From Lateolabrax maculatus (taxonomy: Eukaryota > Chordata > Actinopteri > Acropomatiformes > Lateolabracidae): a stretch of 64,000 bases of DNA. Below are positions 11,082 through 21,530 of the stretch, one piece after another. Below the pieces are notes generated by a model that was not told the origin of the DNA, searched no databases, and saw nothing but the letters and a program-made list of their open reading frames with translations. Within the stretch, counting starts at the first letter, position 1. Each line of letters starts with the position of its first letter. The DNA lies in the NCBI GenBank assembly GCA_031216445.1, contig CM062214.1, positions 23,865,501 through 23,929,500 on the forward strand, given 5' to 3'. Position numbers and translations under genes: made by a program.

Positions 11082-13349
11082 TTGGTCACGAAGAACAGAT
11101 TTGGCTTGTTATAGCAAATTTCCAAAACGAGTACAAAACAGTTAAAATGTATTAAGAAAATAAAATGCAAACAAATAAAAATAGTCTTTTTTACTGACAG
11201 ATGCATGTCGTGTTGTGATTTATTTGTGTAAAATAGATATTTAACGCTTGAAGCTTAGCTGGGCTGAGCTGAGGTTGGTTAGTGCTACATGGTTTTGCTG
11301 AGGAGAGAAAAAGCTTCAGCCACACACCTGTGTCTTCCACTATTACACAACCCTACCTTGAATTTCCTCTGGGAGCTGAAAAACTAACACACAGCATATT
11401 GTCTGGCAGCTTGTCAGCAGTCTAACATCAGTGAGGGGATTAAAAAAACGCTCTGACAGAACTGCTGGCCTTCAGTTGTCCACTGGAAACAAAACAGTGC
11501 GTCACACAGATTCTTTTTCAAAGGGAAAACCTGTGGCGCAGCCTGTCTGATTCTCTCTGTTCTGGTTTAGACGTTCAGCAGGTTAATTTGGTTGCAAAGT
11601 TGAGTAACAAATTGGACTTGTCGAAACGCAATGTAACTGCTATTAACAACTGTAAAATCTGGATGACAACCCAACATAAACTACACACTGTATCCAACAT
11701 GTCTGCTTTGTGACAAACAGTGATTATGTCACCTTTACGTCCTGAAATCATAACATACACTGTAACATAAAAGGTGTCGCTTGCAGTGATGAACCCACAG
11801 AGAATTATCAGCCGAGTCTGCGGCTCTACTGAGCTTTCGTAGCCGTTCATTGTTTTAGTCTAACAGCCCCTGAATGGGATGAAACTGTGTCATATGAAAG
11901 CTGATGTTACTTTGTGTCTGCTGGAGGTGAAAATAGGCAACTGTTTGCTAACACGTATGTGCACATTATAAAATACGAAATCTCACCAGAATGCACAAAT
12001 CAGTATAAGTATGTACCTGACACTCAGCTCCATAACTGTTACACTCATTCTTCCTATATTGCCTTCTACATTTTAGATCGTACAGCTCATAGCAAGTGGG
12101 AACTGTGCAGGCTTGTACCTCAAACTCAACTTGCAATCCACTGCAAAAAAAGCTAAAAATCATGTTGCTGTCTGATTCCTTCTGGCTGTAGAAGCCAAAA
12201 CCCGCAAACAAGCAGAGCTGTGGCGGACAACAAGCACCTCTAAATTAAATATGCGTGTACCGGTGTCTCAGCTCAACCAAACACAGTACGAAATGCCATC
12301 ACACCATAGTTACTCCAGTGAAGGCGTCTTATCTCAGATACTGCCAAATGTCAGTGTTTGCCCATCAAGAATTGGTTGTCGCATAAATAATAAATTAGAA
12401 ATCCAATCCGTTTTTTTGACATAGTTCAATAACATGTTAAAACTATTGCGTATAGCTTAGATCCATATAAAAGCAAATGCCAAATATTATTGCCAATGCA
12501 CTGTGAAATCAACACAGCAGATACAGTAAAATAAGCCTGAAAATGTGCAACAAGCTGCATCTTAGTGTTTTCATATGAAGTACTCTCAGACTATCTTCTC
12601 TGATTCAGTTCATTACATTCAACTTCTAGCTGAATTATTTGCAATATATACAATATACTGTATAAAAAAAAGCAGAAACATTACATCTCATAGCAAGTCA
12701 GCAGTGTTTGCCTCAACAACAATGTTACACTCCACGGCTCTTTCAGCGACAGAGTAATGGAATGACAAGAATCTATTTTGGTCACAATCAGCCAAACAAC
12801 TCCATTTTGGGTGGTGCACATGAGCTTTCCATAAAGTCCCAAACAGTATCACAACCATTTAGTTTTCTATAATGATGTGAATAATAAACCAAATGAGCAT
12901 GTGCATGGATTTGTTGATTTGCAGATTAAATGACATCAAGACTAAAACCAGGGTAAATCTGGTTAAAAGTAAGTAGTAGCTTTTAGATGTCTAGGTATAA
13001 CTGTTGTTAACAGCATTTAATGACTATATGTTAATATGTATCTTAAGTCCTAACTAAACATTGAAATATATTTAATTATATGTAACAACCTCTACTTTTT
13101 CACCAAATTTAGCCTGGCTTTGAAGATGTGTTTTCCCTGCAAAAGATCAAATTCATGTTCATTGCTTACTAAGCCTATTGTTCTTTTGATTTATAATTAA
13201 AAGTAGTTTGTACTGGAATCTTCAAGAATTCACATTTTACTTTATAAAGAACTCATGTTTTCCACTAAAAGCATCATTCACAATTTTTTTTCATGTGACC
13301 TCAATTTGTCCTACATTTCTTGCTCCATCGGGACCGAGAGGCGTCTGCA
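11055..13349 (-). other. cav2: probable cav2 3' UTR
   Basis: This stretch follows the cav2 stop codon. Minus-strand AATAAA signals are present at 11219-11224 and 11076-11081. The second has a typical setting (GACCAAAATAAAGACC) and is followed by GT-rich sequence (tgtgtgtgg on the minus strand), as expected just after a cleavage site. I saw no earlier AATAAA between the stop and these signals, so the UTR may be about 2.1-2.3 kb. Variant signals could end it sooner. Confidence 0.45.
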
Positions 13350-13500
13350 TCAGTTCTCGGTGGTCTGCACTTGAATGGAGGACAGGGTCTTGCCCATACT
13401 GTGGAAGAGCGGTGTTACGAACATGTCAGTCAGACTCCTCCACACTACCTGGACTGATGGCAACAGCATCAGGAAGGACTGGATCACCGGCATCACCAAC
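13350..13500 (-). CDS. cav2: caveolin-2, coding exon 3 (stop codon)
   Basis: This is the last coding exon of caveolin-2. The acceptor TCCTTCCAG ends at 13501. The first base completes the split Trp codon (TG|G) of HIW. Then come 49 codons and TGA at 13352-13350. Recognisable stretches are LVMPVIQSFLMLLPSVQ, VWRSLTDM and TPLFHSMGKTLSSIQVQ. They align with human CAV2 'ILMPFVKTCLMVLPSVQ', 'IWKSVTDV' and 'APLCTSVGRCFSSVSLQ'. The exon holds the end of the membrane hairpin and the C-terminal helix. It contains no cysteine: the positions of human Cys122 and Cys145 are Phe. Together with exons 1 and 2 this gives 162 residues, the same length as human CAV2, which confirms the joins. Confidence 0.96.
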
Positions 13501-13860
13501 CTGGAAGGACGAGGTCAAAAGGTCACTTCAGAGCGGATGTGAAATAAATGACACATTAGGCTATTATCTTATTTTGTAGATCTTGCTTAAACATACAAGT
13601 TGAATAGGTGCTGGAAAGAAAAGGCATTGTTTTCTGAACTACAGGGGGAAATGCAACTAATAGTTTGACCAATAGTTGAGATGTAGATTAGAAGATTACT
13701 CACAGCTTTTATCCTGGGATTTCAAATCAACAACCTGTACGTCTAAAGCTTGCATCTTGAACTCAAATTGCTCTCTTTGACTTAACTGTCATGAACGTCC
13801 ATATCTGTATTTTACATTTTTTTACATTTATTGATTCCTATCCTTGAAAACGTTGCCCAG

Positions 13861-13965
13861 CAGGTTCAGTTTTTAGCTCATGAATGCTGCTGATGGACAC
13901 AGTTTGCTACAGGAATTGAACCTGCAACCTTTAAATCCCCAGCTAGGCCAACCTTCTGTCCTCAA
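13861..13965 (-). repeat. tRNA-derived SINE fragment
   Basis: On the minus strand there is an A-box-like TGGCCTAGCTGG (13950-13939) and a B box GTTCAATTC (13921-13913) matching GWTCRANNC. The setting, 'gcaggttcaattcctgtagc', is typical of tRNA-derived SINE heads. The boxes are closer together than in an intact tRNA and no clover-leaf forms, so this is a degraded repeat and not a tRNA gene. Confidence 0.5.
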
Positions 13966-14565
13966 CAAGCAATATGAATGTAATAATTTAATATCTGTAG
14001 CATCTGTAGTTCAGCATCTGTGTTGATATTTCTGCAAAAAATGTCTTCACAATAGTTTGGATATAAGAAAAACAACCTTGTTATATATAAAAGTATTATT
14101 ACCCAGACTTAAATATTTATGCTTTGGGTGCATTTGCACTAATTAAAAAAAAAAAAAGTCCAGTCAGTTGGAGGGTTTTATGATGTTCTGACACATATTT
14201 GTCTTATTTTTCTATAAACATGTTTTAAATGAATGTCTGATATTGATATTTCTTATCAGCTACAGTTGTTGTCTTACAGAATTTGTAAGGTGGTTTGTAT
14301 CTCTGTTTTAAAAAACCTCTATAAAAAAAAATATCATATTGTTATATTCCTGCAACCTGTGACTTTCACTCCACAACATATTACATAAAATTAAAAGGTG
14401 TGTTGTGAAAGCTGAAAGCTGTGTTCCCCTCCGACGCAGCACCCTTCTGTGTGATTTCCCTTCCTGACATTCCACGTATATTGACCAGCTCAGTCCTCTA
14501 TTGATGAATACCTGTGGTGACCTCCTCCTTCAAACAGTGCGGTTGAAGGAATCATCCAGAGCTTG

Positions 14566-14589
14566 TGACCTCACCTAGGTGAAAGGTCA
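14566..14589. promoter_or_regulatory. nuclear-receptor motif cluster (DR1-like plus everted half-site)
   Basis: AGGTGA-A-AGGTCA at 14577-14589 is a DR1 with one mismatch, the PPAR/RXR or HNF4 arrangement. A third half-site, TGACCT, lies at 14566-14571, and the two sides meet in the ten-base palindrome CACCTAGGTG. The cluster is in cav2 intron 2, about 1.5 kb downstream of the cav2 start. This is a motif-level call only. Confidence 0.4.
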
Positions 14590-15537
14590 TGCGAAAGTGA
14601 CTCTGCAGCTCTCTATCTGCATCTGAAGAATGTCCCACTCCGCTCTGCAAAAAGCTGCTATAATGCCAGCTATCTGGCAAAGGGCATGGGGCGTTTTTTT
14701 TTTCCACTACCACTCAAACTCAACATTCCTCCCAACTTTCCATTGAGCTCTTACTTCATGGCATAAAATGTTGTTTCATCAAGTGCTAATAAATGGACTC
14801 TTTGGGTTGCGGTTGGGAACATATGCATGCATTACATTATTTGCTCGAAATAGCCGGAGGCACCTGGTTTGACTTGATGCAGGCACATACAGCCGACACA
14901 AGCATGACATAACTATCCAAATATACTATAACTATAAAAACAAAATGCTGACAAAATGTTTCAGTGTCACAGTATGTGTGATGGTAACTGTAAAAATAAC
15001 TTCTGCCAATGTTTTCTTAAAGAGCCAGAATAAACATGCTGGCAAGCAGCAGTGGACCCTGAGGACAAGTCACATAATGTTCCTGTACTGTTCTCACAGG
15101 GATTTAAACTGTGTTTGGGTACTAGACACAGGGTTTTAGGTAATATTATCATACTACTAACAGTATTTTACAGATTTTTGTATCACTATAATACTTATAT
15201 AATCTTCATATTGGAAGTTATAATGTGTTTGCAGCACTCAGTATACGTTTTATGCTGATCTTTAATATTTGTCCAGTGCTTTACATCTTTTCTATCACTA
15301 CAATAGGCTATAATGTTTATTGGGACTATGTTTGGAGTTCTTACAACAACTTCACTGATTATCTTTCATAATAGAATATCTGATGTCTCATGGCATCATT
15401 CTAATATGATGTTTGGGTGCTATTTTCAGAAAAAGAAAAAAAAAAAAAAAACGTTTGGCACTGTACCAGAAAAAAAAACCAGTGCCAAAAAACCTCAGCA
15501 ACCAGAAACCTGCAGGTTGAGAGGAACCTCTTCCTAC

Positions 15538-15725
15538 CAGATGTGGATGCAGCTGAGCACCCCGAAGACCAGTCCGAGGATGAAAGCCATGGGCACGGCC
15601 AGCAGCGTGGTCAGCAGCCGGTAGATGATGAACTTGACCAGCTCAAAGGCGGCGTGGCTTCCTATCCACACTCTGTCGAAGCTGTGTGTGGAGATGGGCT
15701 CCGCGATGACATCCTCGAAACCAAC
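15538..15725 (-). CDS. cav2: caveolin-2, coding exon 2
   Basis: This 188-base exon carries the caveolin core of caveolin-2. The acceptor GACAG ends at 15726 and the donor TG|GTAGGA splits a Trp codon, the same phase and, as I recall, the same length as the human exon. The translation starts VGFEDVIAEP with the FEDVIAEP signature. The scaffolding-equivalent DRVWIGSHAAFELVKFIIYR follows. Then comes the intramembrane hairpin (LLTTLLAVPMAFILGLVFGVLSC) and IHIW. Cys109 in SCIHIW is conserved with human. Caveolin-2 needs caveolin-1 to reach the surface in other vertebrates, which fits the adjacent cav1 gene. An overlapping plus-strand open frame is a shadow of this exon. Confidence 0.97.
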
Positions 15726-15968
15726 CTGTCAGATCACACGAGTCAGGGTCAAACAATCAGCGCTGCCCGGAGAGTCTTTGGAGATGATGGATTAACGCGC
15801 AGGCTGCGATTTCCAGGTATTCACGCTGCAGACGATCAATCTCACAGGTTATTACATGAAAACAATAAGGTTACATTACATGGAAACTGTGGGTAATTCA
15901 ACTTGACAAGCGAAACCTTGTGTAGTTTCACTTTCAAAGAGTAATTCCGCACAATGCCCAGACTTTAC
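15726..15968 (-). other. cav2: cav2 intron 1 (243 bases)
   Basis: This is a short intron with a GTAAAG donor and a GACAG acceptor. The reading frame can run through part of it from exon 1, but the family alignment stops exactly at the donor. Nothing else was seen in it. Confidence 0.92.
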
Positions 15969-16118
15969 CTTCAACTGCGCGTTGGTATCGTTTGGATCTC
16001 GGTCCGGCGCCGCTGTATACACCTTCCCCTTCTTCGATAGAATGGGCTCTATCGATCTATTGAACTCGTCTTCGTCCATTATTATGCTGGTGTCCGATTT
16101 CTCCGTTTCCAGACCCAT
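15969..16118 (-). CDS. cav2: caveolin-2, coding exon 1 (start codon)
   Basis: This exon has fifty codons from ATG at 16118-16116 to an AAG|GTAAAG donor. It starts MGLETEK, identical to human CAV2, and ends in the conserved DRDPNDTNAQLK (human DRDPHRLNSHLK). The start context ACAACATGG is strong (A at -3, G at +4). The region is the acidic cytosolic N terminus. The human Src-site tyrosines 19 and 27 are Phe19 and Leu27 here. A serine at 22 lies next to the position of human Ser23. The only tyrosine is Tyr34. Confidence 0.97.
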
Positions 16119-16400
16119 GTTGTGCTGTCAGACAGGCAGAAGGCGCAGGGAGAGCAGCTGGTGACGGTGCGCTGTGCGCTGTGCGCCGGACTGAGCGGCA
16201 CCCCGCCCCGTATGGAAAGCAGCGCAGCGTGGGGCCGAGGAGACACAACGAGCTCAGAGTCACTTCCCCAGGCCATTTCACGAGCTCAGCGATGACTGAC
16301 GCTACTGTGCACGGCACTGGCCTCCGGTCATGAGCCTCGGACACCCAGGAGCCCTCCAGTTTTAAATGCAGTTGAATACACCAACCATCAGCCATGTGAT
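16119..16400 (-). promoter_or_regulatory. cav2 5' UTR and GC-rich proximal promoter
   Basis: A GC- and CpG-rich stretch sits directly upstream of the cav2 start codon. It includes a perfect GC box (GGGGCGGGG on the minus strand, 16209-16201) and tandem GCGCACA words at about 16165-16190. Above 16340 the DNA becomes AT-rich. A TATA-less, Sp1-type promoter is the natural reading. The exact transcription start cannot be placed. Confidence 0.6.
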
Positions 16401-18427
16401 TAATCATGATTACCGCAGAAGAACCTGCAGGCGTTTCTTTTGTACTTTGGTTAGTTAATGAATACATTTCTTTTTTTAACATAAATAAAAATGTTTTGGA
16501 AAATGTAACCACCTGTACTTTAGAGTTAAAGAGCAGGAAACATCATTTTACAATTTCCCCCCAAGCTTTGTGTTTTGGAAAGAAGCATCCACATGTTTAT
16601 TATCACAACACTTTGTAACTATAAAAGCCTGGTTATTATGGTTGCTGTAGCTGAACGTGCTGTTCTACCTGTTGAGTTGATTTACCACAAATTTTTGTTT
16701 TTTGTCTGCTTGGATTTATCACTCTCTGGCTGTTTCAGTGCTCCGAACACACCAGCCAACATTGTTAGAATAACTGCAGGTCTTCAGATGTCTAAACAGG
16801 AACCACAACAGGAAGACATTTTCCTGAGACAGCCGGTGTTTCACATGGAGATTAATTAGTTTCTGAGGTTTGATCTGACCCCACAATCCCTCAGCGACAT
16901 GTATTTTATGATGTTTATCAACTTGAGAAATTATTATTATATTAATTAAGACAGTGTGAGGTTATGGAGTCCTGATTCTAAGTATATGTTTTCATGTGTG
17001 TGCTTCGGTGCTGTTCCTCTTATTAAACATGTGATATCGGGGTCCAGTTTTCTTAGTAAGTATGTCTGAAAATGAGACAATATATGAACTGTACACACAT
17101 GTGAATGTCGGCCTATTTGTGCATGCATAGTGTGAATAGATTGTGTGTGTATCACACCTCAACATTTTCCGAAACTCATATTTTTTGAGTTTATCTTATG
17201 CTGAAAAACAAACAAACAACAAAATGGCTGATTACTACCACTGTCAGATAAATCTACTGCAGTAAAGGGTGTAACATTTCCCTCTGAAATGCAGTGGCGT
17301 ATGATTATAAACTCTTCCAAAATGAAAATATTCAAGTGCCTGTAGGTTACCTAAGAATTATATTTACAGAAAGTACAATACTTGTGTAACAGAGAAGATC
17401 ACACCTATTCATCTTCTATTGGGTGTAAGTAAATTGCTCCTCAAGGCATTGTGGAGAGTGGGAGTGTGACGCATTATTGCCAAAATTAAAAAGACAAAAG
17501 ACAAAGTGGTGGAAAATGAAAAGCAAAATGTGTGGATAAATATCTTTTTGTAGTTTCTGGGACTCTTCTTTTGTGCATCTTCGTTCTCCAAGATTACAGA
17601 TACAAAGAAATATGAGGTGCTGTCAGAGGGTTTTCAAACTGCCAAGCTGCAATGACAAAAAAGGAGTTCTTGTCAAAATATACCACGAGTTAAGAACATG
17701 AATTATTATTCACATCTCTCAACAAACTGAACGAAAGAAAAAGTTTGGCTTCTTTGAACTTGGATTGTTCGATAGACTACCAAACTAAGGTAACGGGCTG
17801 GATTACTTTGTTTTTGAATGCTGGATTATCAGCTTCCACCTCTTACTTCTTCTTCATCCAGTAAAATGTAATTTTTTCCCCTCCAGAGCAGCTAAATGTT
17901 TGTCTAACTAAAAGCCCAGCCTGCCTGCAGTCCTCTGCAGTTTGCAACTCATTTGTTGATGCGGCAGGTCCAGCATCCTGCCTATGGATGATTAACCAGT
18001 AAACAACAGCCTCTTTTGTTTAGACACCAGGGCCTGGACATAACGCACGGAAACAGAAAAACAGTAGGCCAGGACAGCAATGCAGAAACACAGGGATCAG
18101 GGCGATCCCTGGCCATGAGCATGGCAACAATACAACACCACAATACTCCTGGATTAACACACAGAGGGCGATTCTGACAGACAAGCATTCAGCGAGGGGA
18201 GACCTGGGCCTGAGGGTGAGGTGGGGAGAGAGGCCGGTGTTGACTTAAGATTATGTGAGTTTGTGAAAGAGACAGAAGCAGAGCGAGTTATTGCCTTTGG
18301 TTTGTGTTCCAGTTTGGATTTCCACAAGTGTGATGAGATTATAACGAGATTGTAAAGATTTCAGACAGCGGCAGAGCCTAATAACAATGCAGGTGTTGCT
18401 CAGTCCAAAGGTCTGGGCCAGCGCAAG

Positions 18428-18444
18428 ATATATATATATATATT
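18428..18444. repeat. (TA)n microsatellite
   Basis: This is a short alternating AT run. Confidence 0.9.
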
Positions 18445-19599
18445 ATGCTAATACAGTGGATATAATAATATTGAGATGAAATGTAATCCAAAGAGAGTTC
18501 ATACAGGAAGGTAACTGATAATTCTGATGAAAGTCAAAATTTCCCCTTACCAACACTTTGGCTCACTTTGGTTTATAGTCCCTAGAGGATGTTTCTGTCA
18601 TCAGATCAAAATTTCCTCCTATACTCAAGAAATATTAGAAAATAATACTGATACTACTACTATTTTATTACTTCTACTACTTATAATAGTAATAATAAAA
18701 CTTTCCTTGAATAACACCCTGACACCAAAAGTTCAACTGTGCATGAAATATTGAAGTAGTATATAGCACTGAACCCTGTCGAGCACCTTTATGCTCCCAA
18801 TGTAACTAAGTAAGTCTTTTATCTTTACATTTTGCTCTCACAACTAGTAAGGGGTTGAGAATTGCAAAATTCTGTTCTTCTTTTGTTTCATTGGCGGTAC
18901 TGAACACTGCAGACTTCTAAAGGTCCATAACAAGACTTTACACTTTTAGTCTTGTATTATAATCTAACTTGCATCTGTTACTTTGTCCAACTCTCTTCTT
19001 ACACTAAAATGCAACACAGTACAATAATGTTACAAAATACAGCCTCAGGAATCCCCATATAAAATTTGCATACAACATTGTAGGCATCAGAAAAGCAGTA
19101 TTTGTAGCTGTTATACTTGTTTTCAATACATTTTACTGATGTTTTTATGTCAACTCCCTGTGGGTGAACCAGAATATTTCTATGTTTCATAGTGTCCAGC
19201 TGAGGAGAAGTGAAATGTATGACTTGCAAATGACTGAATTTCAGTTAGAAGTTAAAACCGCAGCACTGTGATAAAATCCGCCTTTGTATGCTTTATCAAG
19301 AGCAATTCCCACACTCAAAAGAATCCTTCTCGTTTCCATCACTGTTTGATGTTCAGTATGCCAACATCCTTTATATCATTACTTATATTTTTGTCAGTGG
19401 ATGACCCACTTGACATTAGTAGGTATTTACAGCATGTCCCTCAGGGTCCCGTCTGTCAGCTGCTCTTTTACCCCGACGCTCTACCCAGCTGCAGTGTTAC
19501 ATCCCACATAAATGCATCATGTTGTAGTGTTCGGGATCTCACTCACTAACGACTGTCTGTGTGCACTTCTAAGCTATAGCTGAGATTTTGATCTTGATA

Positions 19600-19740
19600 C
19601 TATTTAAAACATCTACTGTACTTCAATACATTTCAGAGGGAAATATTGAACCTTTTACTCCACTATTTATCTGGTTATAGTTACTAGACACATTCTACAT
19701 CAAGAGCTTACATTAAAAAACATATAATAAGCTTATTAAA
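19600..19740. mobile_element. MITE-like fragment, 'ttttactccacta' family
   Basis: It contains 'aaatattgaaccttttactc', 'cactatttatctggttatag' and 'ttactagacacattc'. I recognise these words from the abundant teleost repeat also seen at 4994-5395, here an internal part in the opposite sense. It is truncated. Confidence 0.5.
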
Positions 19741-19976
19741 TACAATCTATTTGCATTCGAAGAGTACACAACCTTTTTGTGAACTGGTACAAAAAAAACA
19801 TTGTGTAGCTGCTGCATTTTTCAGATGTCTCTGAGCTCGACCAAAGAGACATTTCTCCTATAAATTTCTCAGATTGTTTTATTTAAATAGCTGTTAGAAG
19901 CCCAAAGAGGTCAAGTTATCTAATTAGACTATGAGTAGATTGGACAACGAGTAGGCTGGACGGATCACTGTCAGTA

Positions 19977-20022
19977 AGAAAACTCAAGTTCAAGTTCGAG
20001 AGAACTTGACCTTGAGTTTTCT
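19977..20022. other. long near-perfect hairpin
   Basis: The left arm AGAAAACTCAAG-T-TCAAGTTC (19977-19997) pairs with GAACTTGA-C-CTTGAGTTTTCT (20002-20022) around a GAGA tetraloop. That is about 20 pairs with one T-C mismatch. The loop is too tight for a standard pre-miRNA. It may be a small inverted repeat or a cruciform-forming site. Confidence 0.85.
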
Positions 20023-20099
20023 CTTAGAGAGAATCTATGATCAGTAAACACAGTCAAAATACATAAAAAATATTGTATACAACAAATAGCCTATTGCCT

Positions 20100-20460
20100 T
20101 TATTTTGCTCCCAATTTTGCTTTAGCTGATTTGTTAAGTGCAGTATTTGTATTTGTGTGAGTGAGTGTTGAATGCTGCTGCAGCTCCACTACAGGCATTG
20201 CCAGCTGACCTTCTTCTGGCCTGCGAACCTCTTGATCCTGCAGGTTAACGTTTAATGAATTCACCAAACAGCCACATTCCAGGACATCCCGGCCAGCTTT
20301 CCCTTGAGGATCTGTGTCCTGATGCGGAGCAGCATGGAAAGTTTCCTCTGATTTCAAGGGCAACAGATGAATATTTGTCCAGGAGTTTCCAAGGGGAACA
20401 ATGATATCAGAGCACCCGCAGCGCACAGGGATTTCCTGTTAATCTCAAAGGACCCTCATC
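20100..20460. promoter_or_regulatory. unique GC-moderate island, candidate enhancer
   Basis: This stretch is repeat-free and more balanced in composition than its AT-rich flanks. Binding words are dense, including CATTCCA (TEAD-like), GGGATTTCC (NF-kB/ETS-like) and GGAACAATG (SOX-like). The coding frames are interrupted. Conservation is the test and was not available. Confidence 0.2.
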
Positions 20461-21439
20461 CCTGTAGCCTTAAACACACTTCACCTTAAGGACAGGGAGG
20501 GGAAGGGTGTGTTTGTGCCTTTACTTGTGTGAATACTACGTGTGCTTGTGTACGGGTTTGCATTCAAGCTTGGATGTATGTATACACTGTATACGCATGT
20601 GTGTACAGATGTATGTGTGCAGGTATGTGTATTGTATGTGAGTTCAAAGGAAACACCCAAACTTTCCTTCACTCTCCATCATGTACTTTTAATTTCCAAG
20701 ACTAAAGTGTATTAAGTATTCTTACCAAATCTCAGATTTTATCATATTATAGTTTTAGAGGAATGAAAACAAACAGAAAATAGAACAGAAAAGAACAACA
20801 CAAAACAGAAAACAGCAGATCACATCTACAAAACTTAACCCACTACACAATTTTAAGATGAACTGTTATCTAAAGCATTTATTCCCCAGATAATCAATTT
20901 TTTAGAAACTCAACTTAAATCATTTGTCTCATGATAATGTAATGGGTAATAAATCACGGATTTGGCTCAGATTTAAGCCAAACCAGACACGTTGCATGTG
21001 AAAACATATGATAAATGAGACCCAGACCACCGTAGATATAAACCTAAAATTTCCACCTCTGTGAAAAATGAATTACAGTGTGTCAGTTCATATTTATATA
21101 GGAAGCTTTTATATGATGGAGCAGGTTTGTCTTCCAAAGGTAGCACATGCAGATAAAATCATATAAAAGCAGAGCTTGTGTGATGGTCTGTGTATAAATA
21201 CATGTGTGTGTGCATGTCTATATTTGAGTGGGAGCACACGCGTTTGGTATATGTGTTCTGTAGTATATTTATCTTGACCCATGTAGTGTTTGTATGAAGT
21301 TGTCTGTGTAATGTAAATTCTGCCATGATTCTGTTTGTGAATGCCTGAAGAGTGGTGTATGCATGTGTTCTATATGTATTTATTTCTGTTGGTTCAGGCT
21401 TATGCAGGCTCTTCTGGGCTGAAAAACGGACAGGAGCTT

Positions 21440-21530
21440 CTCTTTTAGAAAGCCAGAAGTTGCCGACTGTCCTGTAACCTGAGGGTCACAGGGTTTGATC
21501 CCAGCTGAAGTGAGAATCAGTAGCTTTCTC
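21440..21530 (+). repeat. SINE-like tRNA-related fragment
   Basis: The word 'ctgtaacctgagggtcacag' followed by 'ggtttgatccca' resembles the tRNA-derived heads of fish SINEs. The B-box match GTTTGATCC has one mismatch to GWTCRANNC. No intact tRNA fold was found. Confidence 0.4.

Larger units (their letters stand above)
13501..15537 (-). other. cav2: cav2 intron 2 (about 2.0 kb)
   Basis: The intron opens GTAGGAAG after the TG of the split Trp codon and closes with a TTGAC branch-like site and CCTTCCAG. It carries a tRNA-derived SINE fragment (13861-13965) and a nuclear-receptor motif cluster (14566-14589). There are several A/T runs and no exon. Confidence 0.9.

Noticed and set aside
13512..13525. 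AGGTCA-AA-AGGTCA, a perfect DR2-like motif just before cav2 exon 3
   Set aside because: On the transcribed minus strand this is the branch-point/pyrimidine stretch TGACCTTTTGACCT directly before the acceptor. Splicing constraint explains it as well as receptor binding.
13208..13579. Plus-strand open frame of 123 codons
   Set aside because: It overlaps cav2 exon 3 on the minus strand, where the family match, split codon and stop are clear.
15417..15896. Plus-strand open frame of 159 codons
   Set aside because: It is the shadow of cav2 exon 2, which matches caveolin-2 on the minus strand with correct splice sites.
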